A DNA stretch of 64,000 nucleotides, taken from the NCBI GenBank assembly GCA_012960755.1, contig DUAT01000017.1:71179-135178 (forward strand), read 5' to 3'. A program made the position numbers and the translations under genes. This document shows positions 8,500 through 18,000 of this stretch, piece by piece; the stretch's first letter is position 1, and every line of letters begins with the position of its first letter. Origin of the DNA: Gammaproteobacteria bacterium. GTDB taxonomy: Bacteria > Pseudomonadota > Gammaproteobacteria > Pseudomonadales > Azotimanducaceae_A. The notes below the pieces were generated by a model. The model made no database searches. It was not told where the DNA came from and saw only the letters and a program-made list of their open reading frames with translations.

Positions 8500-9761
8500 A
8501 ACGAAGATCTGTATTACTTGGCGGTGCTGGTCTCGCAGCGGTCGCGGGTGCTTCCAGACTGTTGTGGCGTCCGGCTGACACTGGCAAGCCGCACAACCCC
8601 TACTTTTCAGGATTAAACGAACTCCTGAAACAACATGGCCCCGGCAGACCGGTCATGCTGATTGACGTTGATCGAATAAATACCAATATCGACCTGATCG
8701 CCAGTTCTGTCGGCGAGCAAAAAACCTACCGGGTCGTCGTGAAGTCACTTCCATCCGTGCCGTTGCTGGAACACGTCATGAATCGGGCAAAGACCAACTC
8801 CCTGATGGTATTCCACCAGCCATTCCTGAACACTATTGCCGAAACCTTTCCTGACGCGGATACGTTGATCGGCAAGCCAATGCCTGTGTCAGCCGCCAGA
8901 ACTTTCTATGCAAAAGTTGATCACGAACGGTTCGATGCAGAGAACAAGGTTCAATGGTTAATAGACACGCCGAAAAGGTTTGCCCAATACCACGCGCTAG
9001 CGCGTCAGTTGGGGATAAAAATAAGTATTAACCTGGAGATCGACGTCGGCCTGCATCGGGGCGGATTCGCAACCCCAGCGTCCATTGTCCCGTTAGTGGA
9101 TACCATTAAATCTGACCCTGCCCACCTGGCACTCGCCGGATTAATGGGCTATGAACCTCACCTCACCGGCATGCAGGCGACACTTTTGCATCCTGCAGTA
9201 AGACAGGTTCTCTCGGTCTATGAGGGGTTCCTGGGACAGCTAAAGCTGGCTGGATACAACCCTGAAAAACTGACCCTGAACGGTGCCGGTAGCCATACCC
9301 TCGGCATTTACCAGGGCGACCGGACCATGAACGATTTATCAGCAGGGTCGGGGGTCGTAAAACCCACAGATTTTGATACCTATCACCTGACAGATAATCT
9401 ACCCGCCGTTTTTATTGCGACACCCATATTGAAACGCTACGACGAATTAAAAATTCCCGGAGACCCGTGGTTCACAAAGCCCCTGCAAATGTGGAACCCC
9501 AATATGCGCAGGCTCTATTACATTTACGGCGGCTACTGGAAAGCCAATATGGTGTCCCCATCCGGCGTCGCTGATCCCCTGTACCGGAGCACAAACCAGA
9601 GCCCGGTCACCACTTCGACCTCGATCGATCTGCACGTGGATGATTATATGTTCCTGCGTCCCACCCAAAGTGAACATGTGATGTTGCAGTTTGGCGATCT
9701 GCTGCCATTTAAGGCAAACGAGCTTCTCGATACCTGGCCAGTCTTCCAACAAACCGGATAA
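8496..9761 (+). CDS. Alanine racemase/D-threonine aldolase-fold PLP protein with Tat-like signal
   Basis: 421 residues starting at a GTG that overlaps the previous stop by four bases, so translation is coupled. The leader KRRSVLLGGAGLAAVAGASR resembles a twin-arginine signal. The body is a fold-type III PLP barrel: MLIDVDRINTNID at about residue 55 and YRVVVKSLPSVPLL at about 78, where the Lys is at the PLP Schiff-base position. ISINLEIDVGLHRGGF at about 180 and LNGAGSHTLGIYQG at about 267 match later strands of the DSD1/D-threonine aldolase group. Reaction unknown; racemase, aldolase or dehydratase are all possible. An exported PLP enzyme is unusual, since PLP must be inserted before Tat export. 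Tightly linked to a lactone oxidase and a cytochrome. Confidence 0.75.
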   Translation: MKRRSVLLGGAGLAAVAGASRLLWRPADTGKPHNPYFSGLNELLKQHGPGRPVMLIDVDRINTNIDLIASSVGEQKTYRVVVKSLPSVPLLEHVMNRAKTNSLMVFHQPFLNTIAETFPDADTLIGKPMPVSAARTFYAKVDHERFDAENKVQWLIDTPKRFAQYHALARQLGIKISINLEIDVGLHRGGFATPASIVPLVDTIKSDPAHLALAGLMGYEPHLTGMQATLLHPAVRQVLSVYEGFLGQLKLAGYNPEKLTLNGAGSHTLGIYQGDRTMNDLSAGSGVVKPTDFDTYHLTDNLPAVFIATPILKRYDELKIPGDPWFTKPLQMWNPNMRRLYYIYGGYWKANMVSPSGVADPLYRSTNQSPVTTSTSIDLHVDDYMFLRPTQSEHVMLQFGDLLPFKANELLDTWPVFQQTG

Positions 9762-9983
9762 ACCGCAATTTGATGTTGGATACCATTGTCCAGAAGCGGT
9801 CAACGATGCTGGCAGATGACAAACACTTGGGGTAGAGTCTGGTAAGGAAGCTACGAGAAGAAGAAGCCGAGCAGCGCCACCAATTCGAGGCTCCTTGACA
9901 CCCGCAAGCTCATGGATGACGACCATCGACCAACGACCAACCAATAGCTCGCAAGTTCGATTGGAATAAAAAGGAATTTTGTC

Positions 9984-11870
9984 ATGAACCTGATAACTGG
10001 GTTGCTTGCGTACATCTCAGATCTGGTACCCAAAACACTCAAGTCTTTCCTAATCGCAGCATTCGTTCTGATTCTTGTTTTGCCTCTCATTTTCGGCAAG
10101 GCAACTGACCTGTATGACAAGTCAATTTCTGACGATGATAAACAACGAGGTGCGATCACCGGGGTTGAAGATGCATTCGGCGATAAATTTGACGAGATCT
10201 TCCCCGACGACGAAAAGTGGCCTGGCTCCCAGGGCTGGCAAAACTGGACGCCTGAAGACAGCATGTGGTTTTACACCACCACGCAGGGCTCTGATGTAGT
10301 GCCTTATGATTTTTTTATGGTCCTGGAGCAGGAGAATTCAGACACATTGTTTCGAGATAATAAAAACATTGCTTACTACCGTTATCTCCCCCTCAAAGAG
10401 ACCTCGAGTAACCCAGACGGACTGCCACTGGGGTTTGTTAAAGATACCTACAAGGGAAAAGAATATGTCGGGTTTACCTGCGCTGCCTGTCACACCACGC
10501 AGATAAATTACCAGGGCGTGGGGATGCGTATCGAAGGTGGACCGGCCATGGCGGACATGTACAATTTTATGACGGCGCTGGACAAGGCTTTGACGAGCAC
10601 CTGGGAAAATGACACAAAGCGCGAACGCTTCATTGCGGCCGTACTGGCCCGTAACGGCGCAGGTAAGATATTCACCGGTGGTCGTAACTTTACTTCCCGA
10701 GATGAAGTCGACGCAGCTCTGAAAACCTTCAAGATCCGGATAAAAAATTACGTTGTAATCAACCGTGCCGCGCCCGGCTACGGCTATGCACGCCTCGATG
10801 CATTCGGCAGGATTTTTAACCGTACCCTTGAGCATTTGCTCAACAGAGACGCCGTTGAAAGTGTCCTCACTGACCAGCTCGAACCCGATGAACTCAAGGA
10901 AGTACTCAAACACATGGATGATTCCGTGGTCAGCAACAAGGAGTTCGATCACCTGTTTGAAAAGCTGGTACCCATTCTTTCTGTGAAACAAATGCTGAAA
11001 TTCAGAGATGCTCTGTTTAACAAACCCGATGCCCCGGTAAGTTACCCTTTCTTATGGGATATTCCCCAACACGATTACGTCCAATGGAATGGCATAGCCT
11101 CCAATGCCGGGGTAGGACCCATCGGCCGCAACAGCGGTGAAGTCGTTGGTGTTTTCGGCACCCTGGACTGGCAGGAAGAATCAGGTTTCAGCCTCTCCGC
11201 ACTCATCGGTGGTCAGGGAACGGGAGATCATGTGAGCTTTCAATCTTCGATCAATGTTAGAAACCTGAAGCATATCGAAAATCACCTGGTCAGCCTGCAA
11301 TCCCCGGAATGGCCCGCGGTTCTTCCTCCGATTGATAAGGACAAAGCCCGGCGCGGCAGAAGAGCTTTTCTTAAACACTGTGCTGAATGTCACCACGATA
11401 TCGATCGAAGTGCAGAAGACCGTCGAGTAGTAGCGCAGATGCTCATGCTCAGTAAAGCCGGGACAGACAAAACCATGGCCAGCAACAGTGTCAACAGAGT
11501 TGGCAAAAGCGGTATTTTAAAAAACCAGTACCAGCAGGTTGATGTTGGCAGTGTACTTATTCAAGACACAGCGCCCGTCGCCGTTCTGCTCACTGCCGCC
11601 GTTACCAATGTTGTGGCCACAACCGACTTTGACAAAGGCTATATCCGTCGCTGGAGTGAGTGGATCTATCATCTGGCAACAGCATTTTTCAGCAATGAGA
11701 TCAAATCCAGTATCAAGAATGGGAAATACAAACCCGATACCACGGCGAAGCCATTCGATTCCCTGCATGCCTATAAAGCGCGGCCCCTTAATGGCATTTG
11801 GGCCACCGCACCTTATTTGCACAATGGTTCGGTACCTACACTGTACGATCTTTTACTGCGTAAAAAATGA
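9984..11870 (+). CDS. RoxA-like diheme cytochrome c, stopped early by in-frame TGA
   Basis: 628 residues up to a TGA at 11868. An AAGGA ribosome-binding site precedes the ATG. An uncleaved N-terminal helix (SFLIAAFVLILVLPLIFG, residues 23-40) should anchor the protein with its body in the periplasm. Two heme c motifs are visible, CAACH at residues 166-170 and CAECH at 466-470. They are separated by about 300 residues, as in RoxA/RoxB rubber oxygenases and the related diheme peroxidase-like proteins. The last stretch, GIWATAPYLHNGSVPTLYDL, is the conserved pre-C-terminal block of that family. The frame continues past the TGA for another 87 codons (next entry), so this product lacks its normal C-terminus unless TGA is read through. 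Substrate unknown. Confidence 0.8.
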   Translation: MNLITGLLAYISDLVPKTLKSFLIAAFVLILVLPLIFGKATDLYDKSISDDDKQRGAITGVEDAFGDKFDEIFPDDEKWPGSQGWQNWTPEDSMWFYTTTQGSDVVPYDFFMVLEQENSDTLFRDNKNIAYYRYLPLKETSSNPDGLPLGFVKDTYKGKEYVGFTCAACHTTQINYQGVGMRIEGGPAMADMYNFMTALDKALTSTWENDTKRERFIAAVLARNGAGKIFTGGRNFTSRDEVDAALKTFKIRIKNYVVINRAAPGYGYARLDAFGRIFNRTLEHLLNRDAVESVLTDQLEPDELKEVLKHMDDSVVSNKEFDHLFEKLVPILSVKQMLKFRDALFNKPDAPVSYPFLWDIPQHDYVQWNGIASNAGVGPIGRNSGEVVGVFGTLDWQEESGFSLSALIGGQGTGDHVSFQSSINVRNLKHIENHLVSLQSPEWPAVLPPIDKDKARRGRRAFLKHCAECHHDIDRSAEDRRVVAQMLMLSKAGTDKTMASNSVNRVGKSGILKNQYQQVDVGSVLIQDTAPVAVLLTAAVTNVVATTDFDKGYIRRWSEWIYHLATAFFSNEIKSSIKNGKYKPDTTAKPFDSLHAYKARPLNGIWATAPYLHNGSVPTLYDLLLRKK

Positions 11871-12134
11871 CACTGCGACCCCGAACATCCCAAAAGGAAA
11901 TGCGATCCGGAAGAAGGCGAGTATCGCCCGGATGAATTTCGAGTTGGCAGTCGTGAATTTAATCCAAAGGAAGTCGGCTTTATCACCACAGGTTTCGGGA
12001 GCGAGGATCTTAGCCAAAGAGACGGCACACGCTTTTTGACCACACTTCCTGGCAACAGCAATGCCGGTCATGAATACGGCGATTTAACCCGCAAGGTACG
12101 TTATGAGCTGGTTGAGTATATGAAAACGCTTTAG
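11871..12134 (+). pseudogene. Separated C-terminus of the RoxA-like protein, same frame after TGA
   Basis: Directly after the TGA the same frame stays open for 87 codons to a TAG at 12132. It contains FRVGSREFNPKEVGF, TLPGNSNAGHEYGDL and ELVEYMKTL, the usual closing motifs of RoxA-like diheme proteins. No start codon or ribosome-binding site fits this piece as a separate gene. Because the frame is unchanged, a single-base indel does not explain the stop. The options are a nonsense substitution, a sequencing error, or recoding. The stop context is TGA followed by C, which is known to be leaky in bacteria. No selenocysteine machinery or obvious SECIS hairpin was recognised here. Confidence 0.7.
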
Positions 12135-12144
12135 CCGAAAAGGA

Positions 12145-12921
12145 CTACTCGTTCTCAGCCTGATTCCGCCCGCGAGTCTGAACACCAGCAAGCCGGGCTG
12201 CTACTTCCTCTGGCCGCGGGCCCTTGTGCAGCTGATTGATCTCGACCTCATAGGTCATTGCATCACCGAGTGCGAGATCAAAACCCCGATCTATCAGGCG
12301 CTTGGTTTTGAACATCACCTCCGGCACGGCAGAGAGCATGTCCCTGGCAAGACTGATGCATGTCGGTAAAAGTTCTTCTCTCGGCACAATGCGGTTAGCA
12401 AGCCCCCATTCATAGGCGAGTTCTGCCGACAGATAGTTGCCGGTGAGAGAAAGTTCCTTCGCCCTGTTGATACCAATGGCGCGAGACAACCGCTGGGAAA
12501 GACCCCAACCTGCTATTAAACCAATCCGGGTATGCGTATCTGCAAATTTCGTTTCCGGGGTGACAATCAACAGATCGCAGGAGAGCGAGATTTCGAGACC
12601 ACCCGTCACTGCGAGTCCGTTGATTGCGCCGATGACAGGTTGTGGCAGGGTTCGCAGCAGCTGTGGTGGATCAAGTAGTTCAGAGTGAGCTTTAGGCACA
12701 TCGGCACTTCCCATCTCCTTTAAATCAAGACCAGCACAAAACGCCCGGCCAGCACCGGTGAGGATGACAACACCAATCTCCCGGTCACTGCGCAGTTTGA
12801 TTATTTCCTCCTGGAGTGCGTAACGCAGCTCCAGTGACAGTGCATTCAACTGCCTGGGTCTGTTAAGGGTCAGGATTGCAATGCCATCGCGTTTGTCGAC
12901 GAGTAGTACGGGTTCTGTCAT
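12145..12921 (-). CDS. Enoyl-CoA hydratase/isomerase family protein
   Basis: 258 residues from the ATG at 12921, preceded by AGGAG at good spacing; an upstream in-frame start at 12984 lacks a ribosome-binding site. The crotonase fold is clear: LILTGAGRAFCAGLDLKEM-like oxyanion-hole segment at about residue 53, and AINGLAVTGGLEISLSCDLL at about 98, where the Glu matches the first catalytic Glu of crotonase. The second catalytic Glu, normally before IG in PExxIG, is replaced in FADTHTRIGLIAGWG, so simple hydratase chemistry is doubtful. Acts on a CoA thioester in the cytosol. Convergent with the diheme gene, 10 bases from its displaced stop. Followed upstream by a decayed fragment and a nitroreductase. 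Confidence 0.86.
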   Translation of the reverse strand: MTEPVLLVDKRDGIAILTLNRPRQLNALSLELRYALQEEIIKLRSDREIGVVILTGAGRAFCAGLDLKEMGSADVPKAHSELLDPPQLLRTLPQPVIGAINGLAVTGGLEISLSCDLLIVTPETKFADTHTRIGLIAGWGLSQRLSRAIGINRAKELSLTGNYLSAELAYEWGLANRIVPREELLPTCISLARDMLSAVPEVMFKTKRLIDRGFDLALGDAMTYEVEINQLHKGPRPEEVAARLAGVQTRGRNQAENE

Positions 12922-13045
12922 CTTAAAGATCTCCTGGAAAAACCAAATGTAATAGCATAATTGCAATGTGGTGATCGCAGACAAACGTCTCGAAGAAGTT
13001 GTTGCCGCAGAAATTCGTCAGTACGGTGGCAATGCAACAGTTGAG

Positions 13046-13222
13046 GTCACCCGCTGGTGACACGGCACTGTCTTCACCCTGGGCACCGAACTCGGCGATC
13101 GAGACGCCTCTCTGTGTGTCGAGCCAAATCATCTGTCCAAACGCACCGAGCGTTATCGAACGGCCGTTGGGGTAGTACTTCATCCCAGTGGGAGAATAAG
13201 TGCGCCCGCTCCTCAATTGAGC
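13046..13222 (-). pseudogene. Possible remnant of a serine hydrolase (beta-lactamase family) C-terminus
   Basis: About 55 codons on the - strand read YSPTGMKYYPNGRSITLG followed by AFGQMIWLDTQRGVSIAEFG. This resembles the final strands of class C beta-lactamase-like serine hydrolases, where a GxFGQ..W.D stretch precedes the last helix. No SxxK or YxN motif is present, the upstream sequence is in other frames, and no start fits. Treated as a fragment of a deleted gene. It could also be coincidental coding-like sequence, hence the low confidence. Confidence 0.3.
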
Positions 13223-13317
13223 CGCTCAAAGCGCGCAGGTTGCGGCGCTCGTACTCGTCGCTGAATTCGACCTGTGGTCGGTGAGCCCCGTCAGCCAACT
13301 AAATTCTCCTCACGACT

Positions 13318-13977
13318 TTATTCTGAAGGCCACAAAGGCGTATTGATTTCGAAACCCAATGGCTCACCCCAGATATTGCGATAGGAAACATGGTGAACCG
13401 GTGTTCGAGGCGCCACTCCCCATCGACCCGTGGGATACCCCATGGTCACACAGGCTGCGAAATTCCACCCCTGGTCTTCAGGCACCTTCAGTATCTCCAG
13501 CATCTGCTTCAACTTGAACATCATGACACTCGTAATCGCCGATCCTACCCCCTCAGCCCTCGCTGCCAGCATGGCATTCCAGATCGATGGGAAAATTGAT
13601 CCGCCGCTTGGATCGTGTTGGGCGAACCCAAAAAGCAGCAGCGGGTAGTCTTCAAAGTGATCAGCGAGATAAAGTGCCGATTTTTGCATCTTGGTAAATT
13701 CGATACTTTCCGGTGTGTCCGGATTTTCCTTCGCTGCATCCAGCGCAGGTTTATAGTGCGTTTCGAGCAGTGTTTGAAAACACTCGCGATAAACTGATCC
13801 CAACTGACCCTTGATGTCCGGGTCGTCTACGAGCATGAATCGCCAATTTTGGGAATTGCCACCACTGGGTGCACGCACAGCTGCATCCATAATGCGCATC
13901 TGTACTTCCTGTGGAATTGGGTCGGTTTTGACCCGGCGCATTGCCCTGGTGGTGTATAGCGCTTCATAGACATCCAT
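13318..13977 (-). CDS. Nitroreductase family protein
   Basis: 219 residues starting MDVYEALYTTRAMRRVKTDPIP, where TTRAMRRVK is the FMN phosphate-binding segment. APSGGNSQNWRFMLVDDPD at about residue 36 is the second flavin-contact motif. The C-terminal part has EGVGSAITSVMMFK and ends in a short aromatic tail. It differs clearly from the nitroreductase at 5119 (different N-terminus and mid-region), so it is not a recent duplicate. It is probably an FMN- and NAD(P)H-dependent reductase of nitro or enone substrates. It is divergent from nothing: the next gene on the left, a - strand enoyl-CoA hydratase, is separated by a fragment-bearing gap of about 400 bases. Confidence 0.86.
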   Translation of the reverse strand: MDVYEALYTTRAMRRVKTDPIPQEVQMRIMDAAVRAPSGGNSQNWRFMLVDDPDIKGQLGSVYRECFQTLLETHYKPALDAAKENPDTPESIEFTKMQKSALYLADHFEDYPLLLFGFAQHDPSGGSIFPSIWNAMLAARAEGVGSAITSVMMFKLKQMLEILKVPEDQGWNFAACVTMGYPTGRWGVAPRTPVHHVSYRNIWGEPLGFEINTPLWPSE

Positions 13978-14120
13978 CGAAATTGTTCTCCTGATCGTCG
14001 ATTAACCTGTCTGGTAGATGATGCATCATCTCATTGAAGTAAACAAAGCCGCTCAGGAAATCACAAGAAGTTGACCAATTGACATCGAGCACCCACGCTT
14101 ATCAGCAATTGACTGTGACT

Positions 14121-14564
14121 CTAAAAACGCTTCTGCAGGGTGGTGGGATAGGATCTAAATGCGACGGGGATATCTGCGGTTTTCAAGACCAGGATTTCAA
14201 AATAATCCTGGTCGTCCTGCCTTCTGATTTCCCTCCTTTGATCCGGAACAAGGGATGAAGCTCGTGGATCCCTGCGATATCTCCTACGGCGATCAGCGGT
14301 TCTCTGACGTTGCTCAAGCGGGTCAGCTCCAGGCATACTTTCGATAACACACTCGCAACCGGTCTCCGCGACCTTCATGGCAAATTTAATCGCATTGTCT
14401 TCGGACAGGCCTGTTTTAATCACAAATTCTCTGCCAGAGAATAGTTTCTTAACGGCAGGTTCCCCCAAACGAAAGAATCTGCCAAACCTTTGCTTGGTGA
14501 TATCGAAACTGAACTCACCAGTCATCCTGGCGTTGAATCTAACCTGATGCAGTGTATCGGTCAT
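14121..14564 (-). CDS. Small protein with a basic C-terminal tail, function unknown
   Basis: 147 residues. Residues 1-75 form a compact alpha/beta unit: QVRFNARMTGEFSFD, then FFRLGEPAVKKLFSGREFVI and LSEDNAIKFAMKVAETGCEC. This pattern of a helix followed by LFSG..VIK.GL..., then a helix ending in a Cys, is a small domain often found at the N-terminus of gammaproteobacterial proteins of unknown role. From about residue 80 it becomes Arg-rich (RTADRRRRYRRDPR), suggesting contact with nucleic acid or acidic lipids. It stands alone in its strand context. Real because of the ordered N-terminal domain; function not assigned. Confidence 0.6.
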   Translation of the reverse strand: MTDTLHQVRFNARMTGEFSFDITKQRFGRFFRLGEPAVKKLFSGREFVIKTGLSEDNAIKFAMKVAETGCECVIESMPGADPLEQRQRTADRRRRYRRDPRASSLVPDQRREIRRQDDQDYFEILVLKTADIPVAFRSYPTTLQKRF

Positions 14565-15043
14565 TCAATCTCCCATGTAATCTTTGCGGAAACAAAGGAC
14601 TTCGAATTTTACCCCATCGGCTAAGCCCGGTCATTCAGAGATACGGAGAAAACAGGACAAAATTGTAAGGGAATCATAACAACTCAGTAGCAAATTCATT
14701 TCGATCTATGCTTCCTTGCCACCAGTTCCTTCGCCATATCGACGCGAACCAGGTCATTCAGCTTTTGCGTGAGACTACAATCTGGAATATGACCCCGTTT
14801 AATCTCCATCACCGACAACTTTGCATCAGATGCTGCAATTCGGATATCTGCTGGACGTTAGGGTAACTCCGGGTCTCCGGACCATTCTTCATTCACCACC
14901 CTTATCAATGACTATCAAAGGGTTCTGTAAGTATGCGTGCCGCGAGAATTACCTGCACAATAGACCTTAAAACTCCAGGGTTCAGTACCTCATGGTACAT
15001 TATGGTACAACAGGAACTATCGCAGCAAGAACAAGGAGCCGCC
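14565..15043. other. Intergenic region before the carboxylase block
   Basis: Between the small - strand protein gene and the carboxylase ATG at 15044. It contains one recognisable thing, the enoyl-CoA hydratase fragment at 14696-14857. The 100 bases before 15044 hold an in-frame extension of the carboxylase without a typical N-terminus and the AAGGAG ribosome-binding site at 15033-15038. No clear promoter was picked out by eye. Confidence 0.5.
14696..14857 (-). pseudogene. Enoyl-CoA hydratase fragment
   Basis: About 53 codons on the - strand read ADIRIAASDAKLSVMEIKRG, then HIPDCSLTQKLNDLVRVDMAKEL, ending in TGA. This matches the middle of crotonase-family proteins (typically ADIRIA..DAKFSVMEIKWG.IPD..GTQ.L..LV..D.AKEL). 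A TAA precedes it in frame and both flanks are non-coding, so only this internal block survives. It belongs to a different crotonase subgroup from the intact gene at 12145, so it is not a local copy of that gene. A relic of a deleted fatty-acid or acyl-CoA gene. Confidence 0.6.
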
Positions 15044-18000
15044 ATGGGTTTCACCGCCTTACTCATCGCTAATCGTGGCGAAATAGCCATCCGCATAGCA
15101 CGTGCCGCAGCTGACCTTGGGCTCAGGAGCGTCGCCGTATATTCTGAAGATGACGCTTCAAGTCTGCACACACGGGTCGCCGACGAGTCGTTTGCACTGA
15201 ACGGCATGGGTGCCCGTGCCTACCTCGATATCGAAGCGATCATCGCCGCTGCCAAAACCACGAATTGTGATGCGATTCATCCCGGCTACGGATTCCTCTC
15301 AGAACAGGGGAGCTTTGCCCGGCGCTGTGAAGAGGAAGGCATTACATTCGTGGGGCCCGCCGTTGAACATCTGGAACTCTTCGGTGACAAGGCTCGCGCG
15401 CGCATTGCCGCCATTGAAGCAGAAGTACCCGTGCTAAAAGGAATCGATCGTGCGGTGACGATCGACGAAGCCAGGTCCTTTATGGAATCACTGGGATCGG
15501 GTGGCACAATAATCATTAAGGCCATCGCCGGTGGCGGCGGTCGTGGTACCAGTGCAGTACCAGATCCCACCGATCTCGAATCAATTTTTGCACGCTGCCA
15601 ACGGGAAGCCAAAGCATCATTCGGGCTGGAGGATGTGTATGTTGAAGAATTCGTCACCAGGGCGCGCCACGTGGAAGTACAAATTCTAGGTGACCTGGAT
15701 GGGAACATTGCACACCTGGGGGAACGTGAGTGCAGTATTCAGCGACGGAATCAAAAATTCCTGGAAATCGCACCTGCACCCGGTCTCGCGGAATCAATGC
15801 GCGAAGAGATCATTGCAGCGGCGGTTCGCTTCGCCACCAAAGAGTCCTACAGTAATCTCGGCACCTTTGAATTTCTGGTTAACAGCGACAGTAATGCTTC
15901 CCAGCCCTTTGTGTTTATCGAGGCGAATGCACGTTTGCAGGTTGAGCACACGGTCACCGAGGAAGTGACCGGTGTTGATCTTGTACAATCACAGATTCGC
16001 CTGGCCGCCGGTGACTCCCTGGATGAACTGGGGCTTGGTAATTCCGCTACCACAACCCCTCTCGGCTATGCGATCCAGGCCCGGGTGAATATGGAAACTT
16101 TCAAGGAGAACGGCGCCGTGCGACCTGCCAGCGGCACTTTCACAGCCTACGAAGCACCCAATGGTCCTGGTGTGCGCACTGATGGGTTCGGATACGCGGG
16201 CTACAAAACCAGCACGGCGTTCGATTCCTTGCTTGCCAAAGTCATCGTGCACTCACCGGAAGAAAATTTCAGTGTCGCTGTCGGGCGCGCTACAAGGGCA
16301 TTGTCGGAATTCCGTCTGGAAGGCGTCGGTACGAACATACCCTTCCTGCAAAATATTCTGGGTCACGAAGACTTTATCAACAACCAGGTTCACACCCGTT
16401 GGGTAGATGAACATATCAAACAACTTGCCGCCCCTTCGACGACAAGAAGACGATTCATTGAAGGGGTAACACCAAACACCGCAAGCGCTAATGATAATGC
16501 CAGTAGTAGTAATGGTAACGGTACAGTCCAAACCGGATTCGCCGGTGCCAAGGTGGACACCAGTGATCCATTGGCGCTGTTTGATCACGATACCAAAGTG
16601 AAATCGGCTCAATCTAACCAGGAGGCTACTGCCTCGGAGACGGAAATCAGCGGCCCCGATGGTTCTACAGGTCTCGGCTCACCTATTCAGGGCACTATTG
16701 TTTCCATCGATGTTGGCGTCAATGATGAAGTCCGTGAAGGACAACCAGTCGCCGTGGTTGAGGCGATGAAAATGGAACATGTCATCACGGCGGACCATGA
16801 CGGCATTGTCCGGGAAATCACCATGGCAGCCGGAGATGTCGTTCGGGAAGGGTTTCCAATCGTGTTTATCGAGGAAGCCTCAATCACCGGTGGCATCCAG
16901 GCCGTGGAGGAACAGCTCGACCCGGACTTTATTCGCCCGGACCTTGAAGAGACCTACAATCGCCATGCATTAACCCTGGACGAGAACCGTTCGGAAGCTG
17001 TCGCCAAGCGTCATGCCCGCGGCTATCGTATGCCCCGGGTAAATATCGATGAGCTGATGGACGAAGGTTCGTTTAAGGAGTACTGGCCATTAATCGTCGC
17101 CCGCCAGCATCGCCGCTATGATATGGAAACCCTCCGCAAACAAACCCCCGCCGATGGACTCCTGGCCGGTATAGGCACCATCAACGCTGACCTGTTTGGC
17201 GAAGAGCAGGCCCAGGCAATGATCGTCCACTACGATTACACGGTGTTGGCCGGAACCCAGGGTGGACGCAACCACTACAAGCAGGATCGCATGTTCGAAC
17301 TGGCCAGGCGATTTCGAATACCACTGGTTCTGTTTGGCGAGGGCGGTGGTGGCCGGCCCGGCGACGATGCAACCGGTCCCGGGGTTGCATTCGATACCTA
17401 CACCTTTACTCAATTTTCAAAACTGAGTGGCCTGATACCTTTGGTCACCGTTGTCAACGGCCGGACATTCGCCGGGAACACCGCACTGGTCGCCTGCTGT
17501 GATGTCATTATTGCCACAGAGGGCACCACCCTGGCCATGGGTGGACCCGCCATGATCGAAGGTGGTGGCCTGGGTATTTATACCCCCGAAGAGGTTGGCC
17601 CCATGTCATTCCAGGTCCCTAACGGTGTGGTGGATATTCTGGTTAAGGATGAGGCAGAGGCTGTCCAGGTAGCGAAAAAATACCTGTCTTATTTCCAGGG
17701 AACAATCAGCGACTGGAAAGCCCCTGACCAGCGTCGCCTCCGCCATATTGTGCCTGAAAACAGGCTGCGTCTGTATGACATGCGGGAGATTATCGACACC
17801 ATTGCCGACAAGGATTCGGTGCTCGAAATCAGAGAGAAATTTGGCATCGGCGTAATTACGGCGTTTATCCGGGTGGAAGGCAGGCCAATGGCTGTTATCG
17901 CCAACAATCCACATCATCTGGCCGGTGCCATCGACTCTGACGGTGCCGACAAGGGTGCACGATTTATTCAGCTCTGTGACGCGTTCGATATCCCTATTCT

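Noticed and set aside
10338..10991. 217-codon - strand ORF opposite the diheme gene
   Set aside because: No motif or ribosome-binding site; the + strand carries the heme motifs and family blocks.
11860..11871. Selenocysteine at the TGA
   Set aside because: The position lies in a variable stretch before the conserved tail, not at a known redox site, and no SECIS-like hairpin was recognised; a nonsense change or readthrough is simpler.
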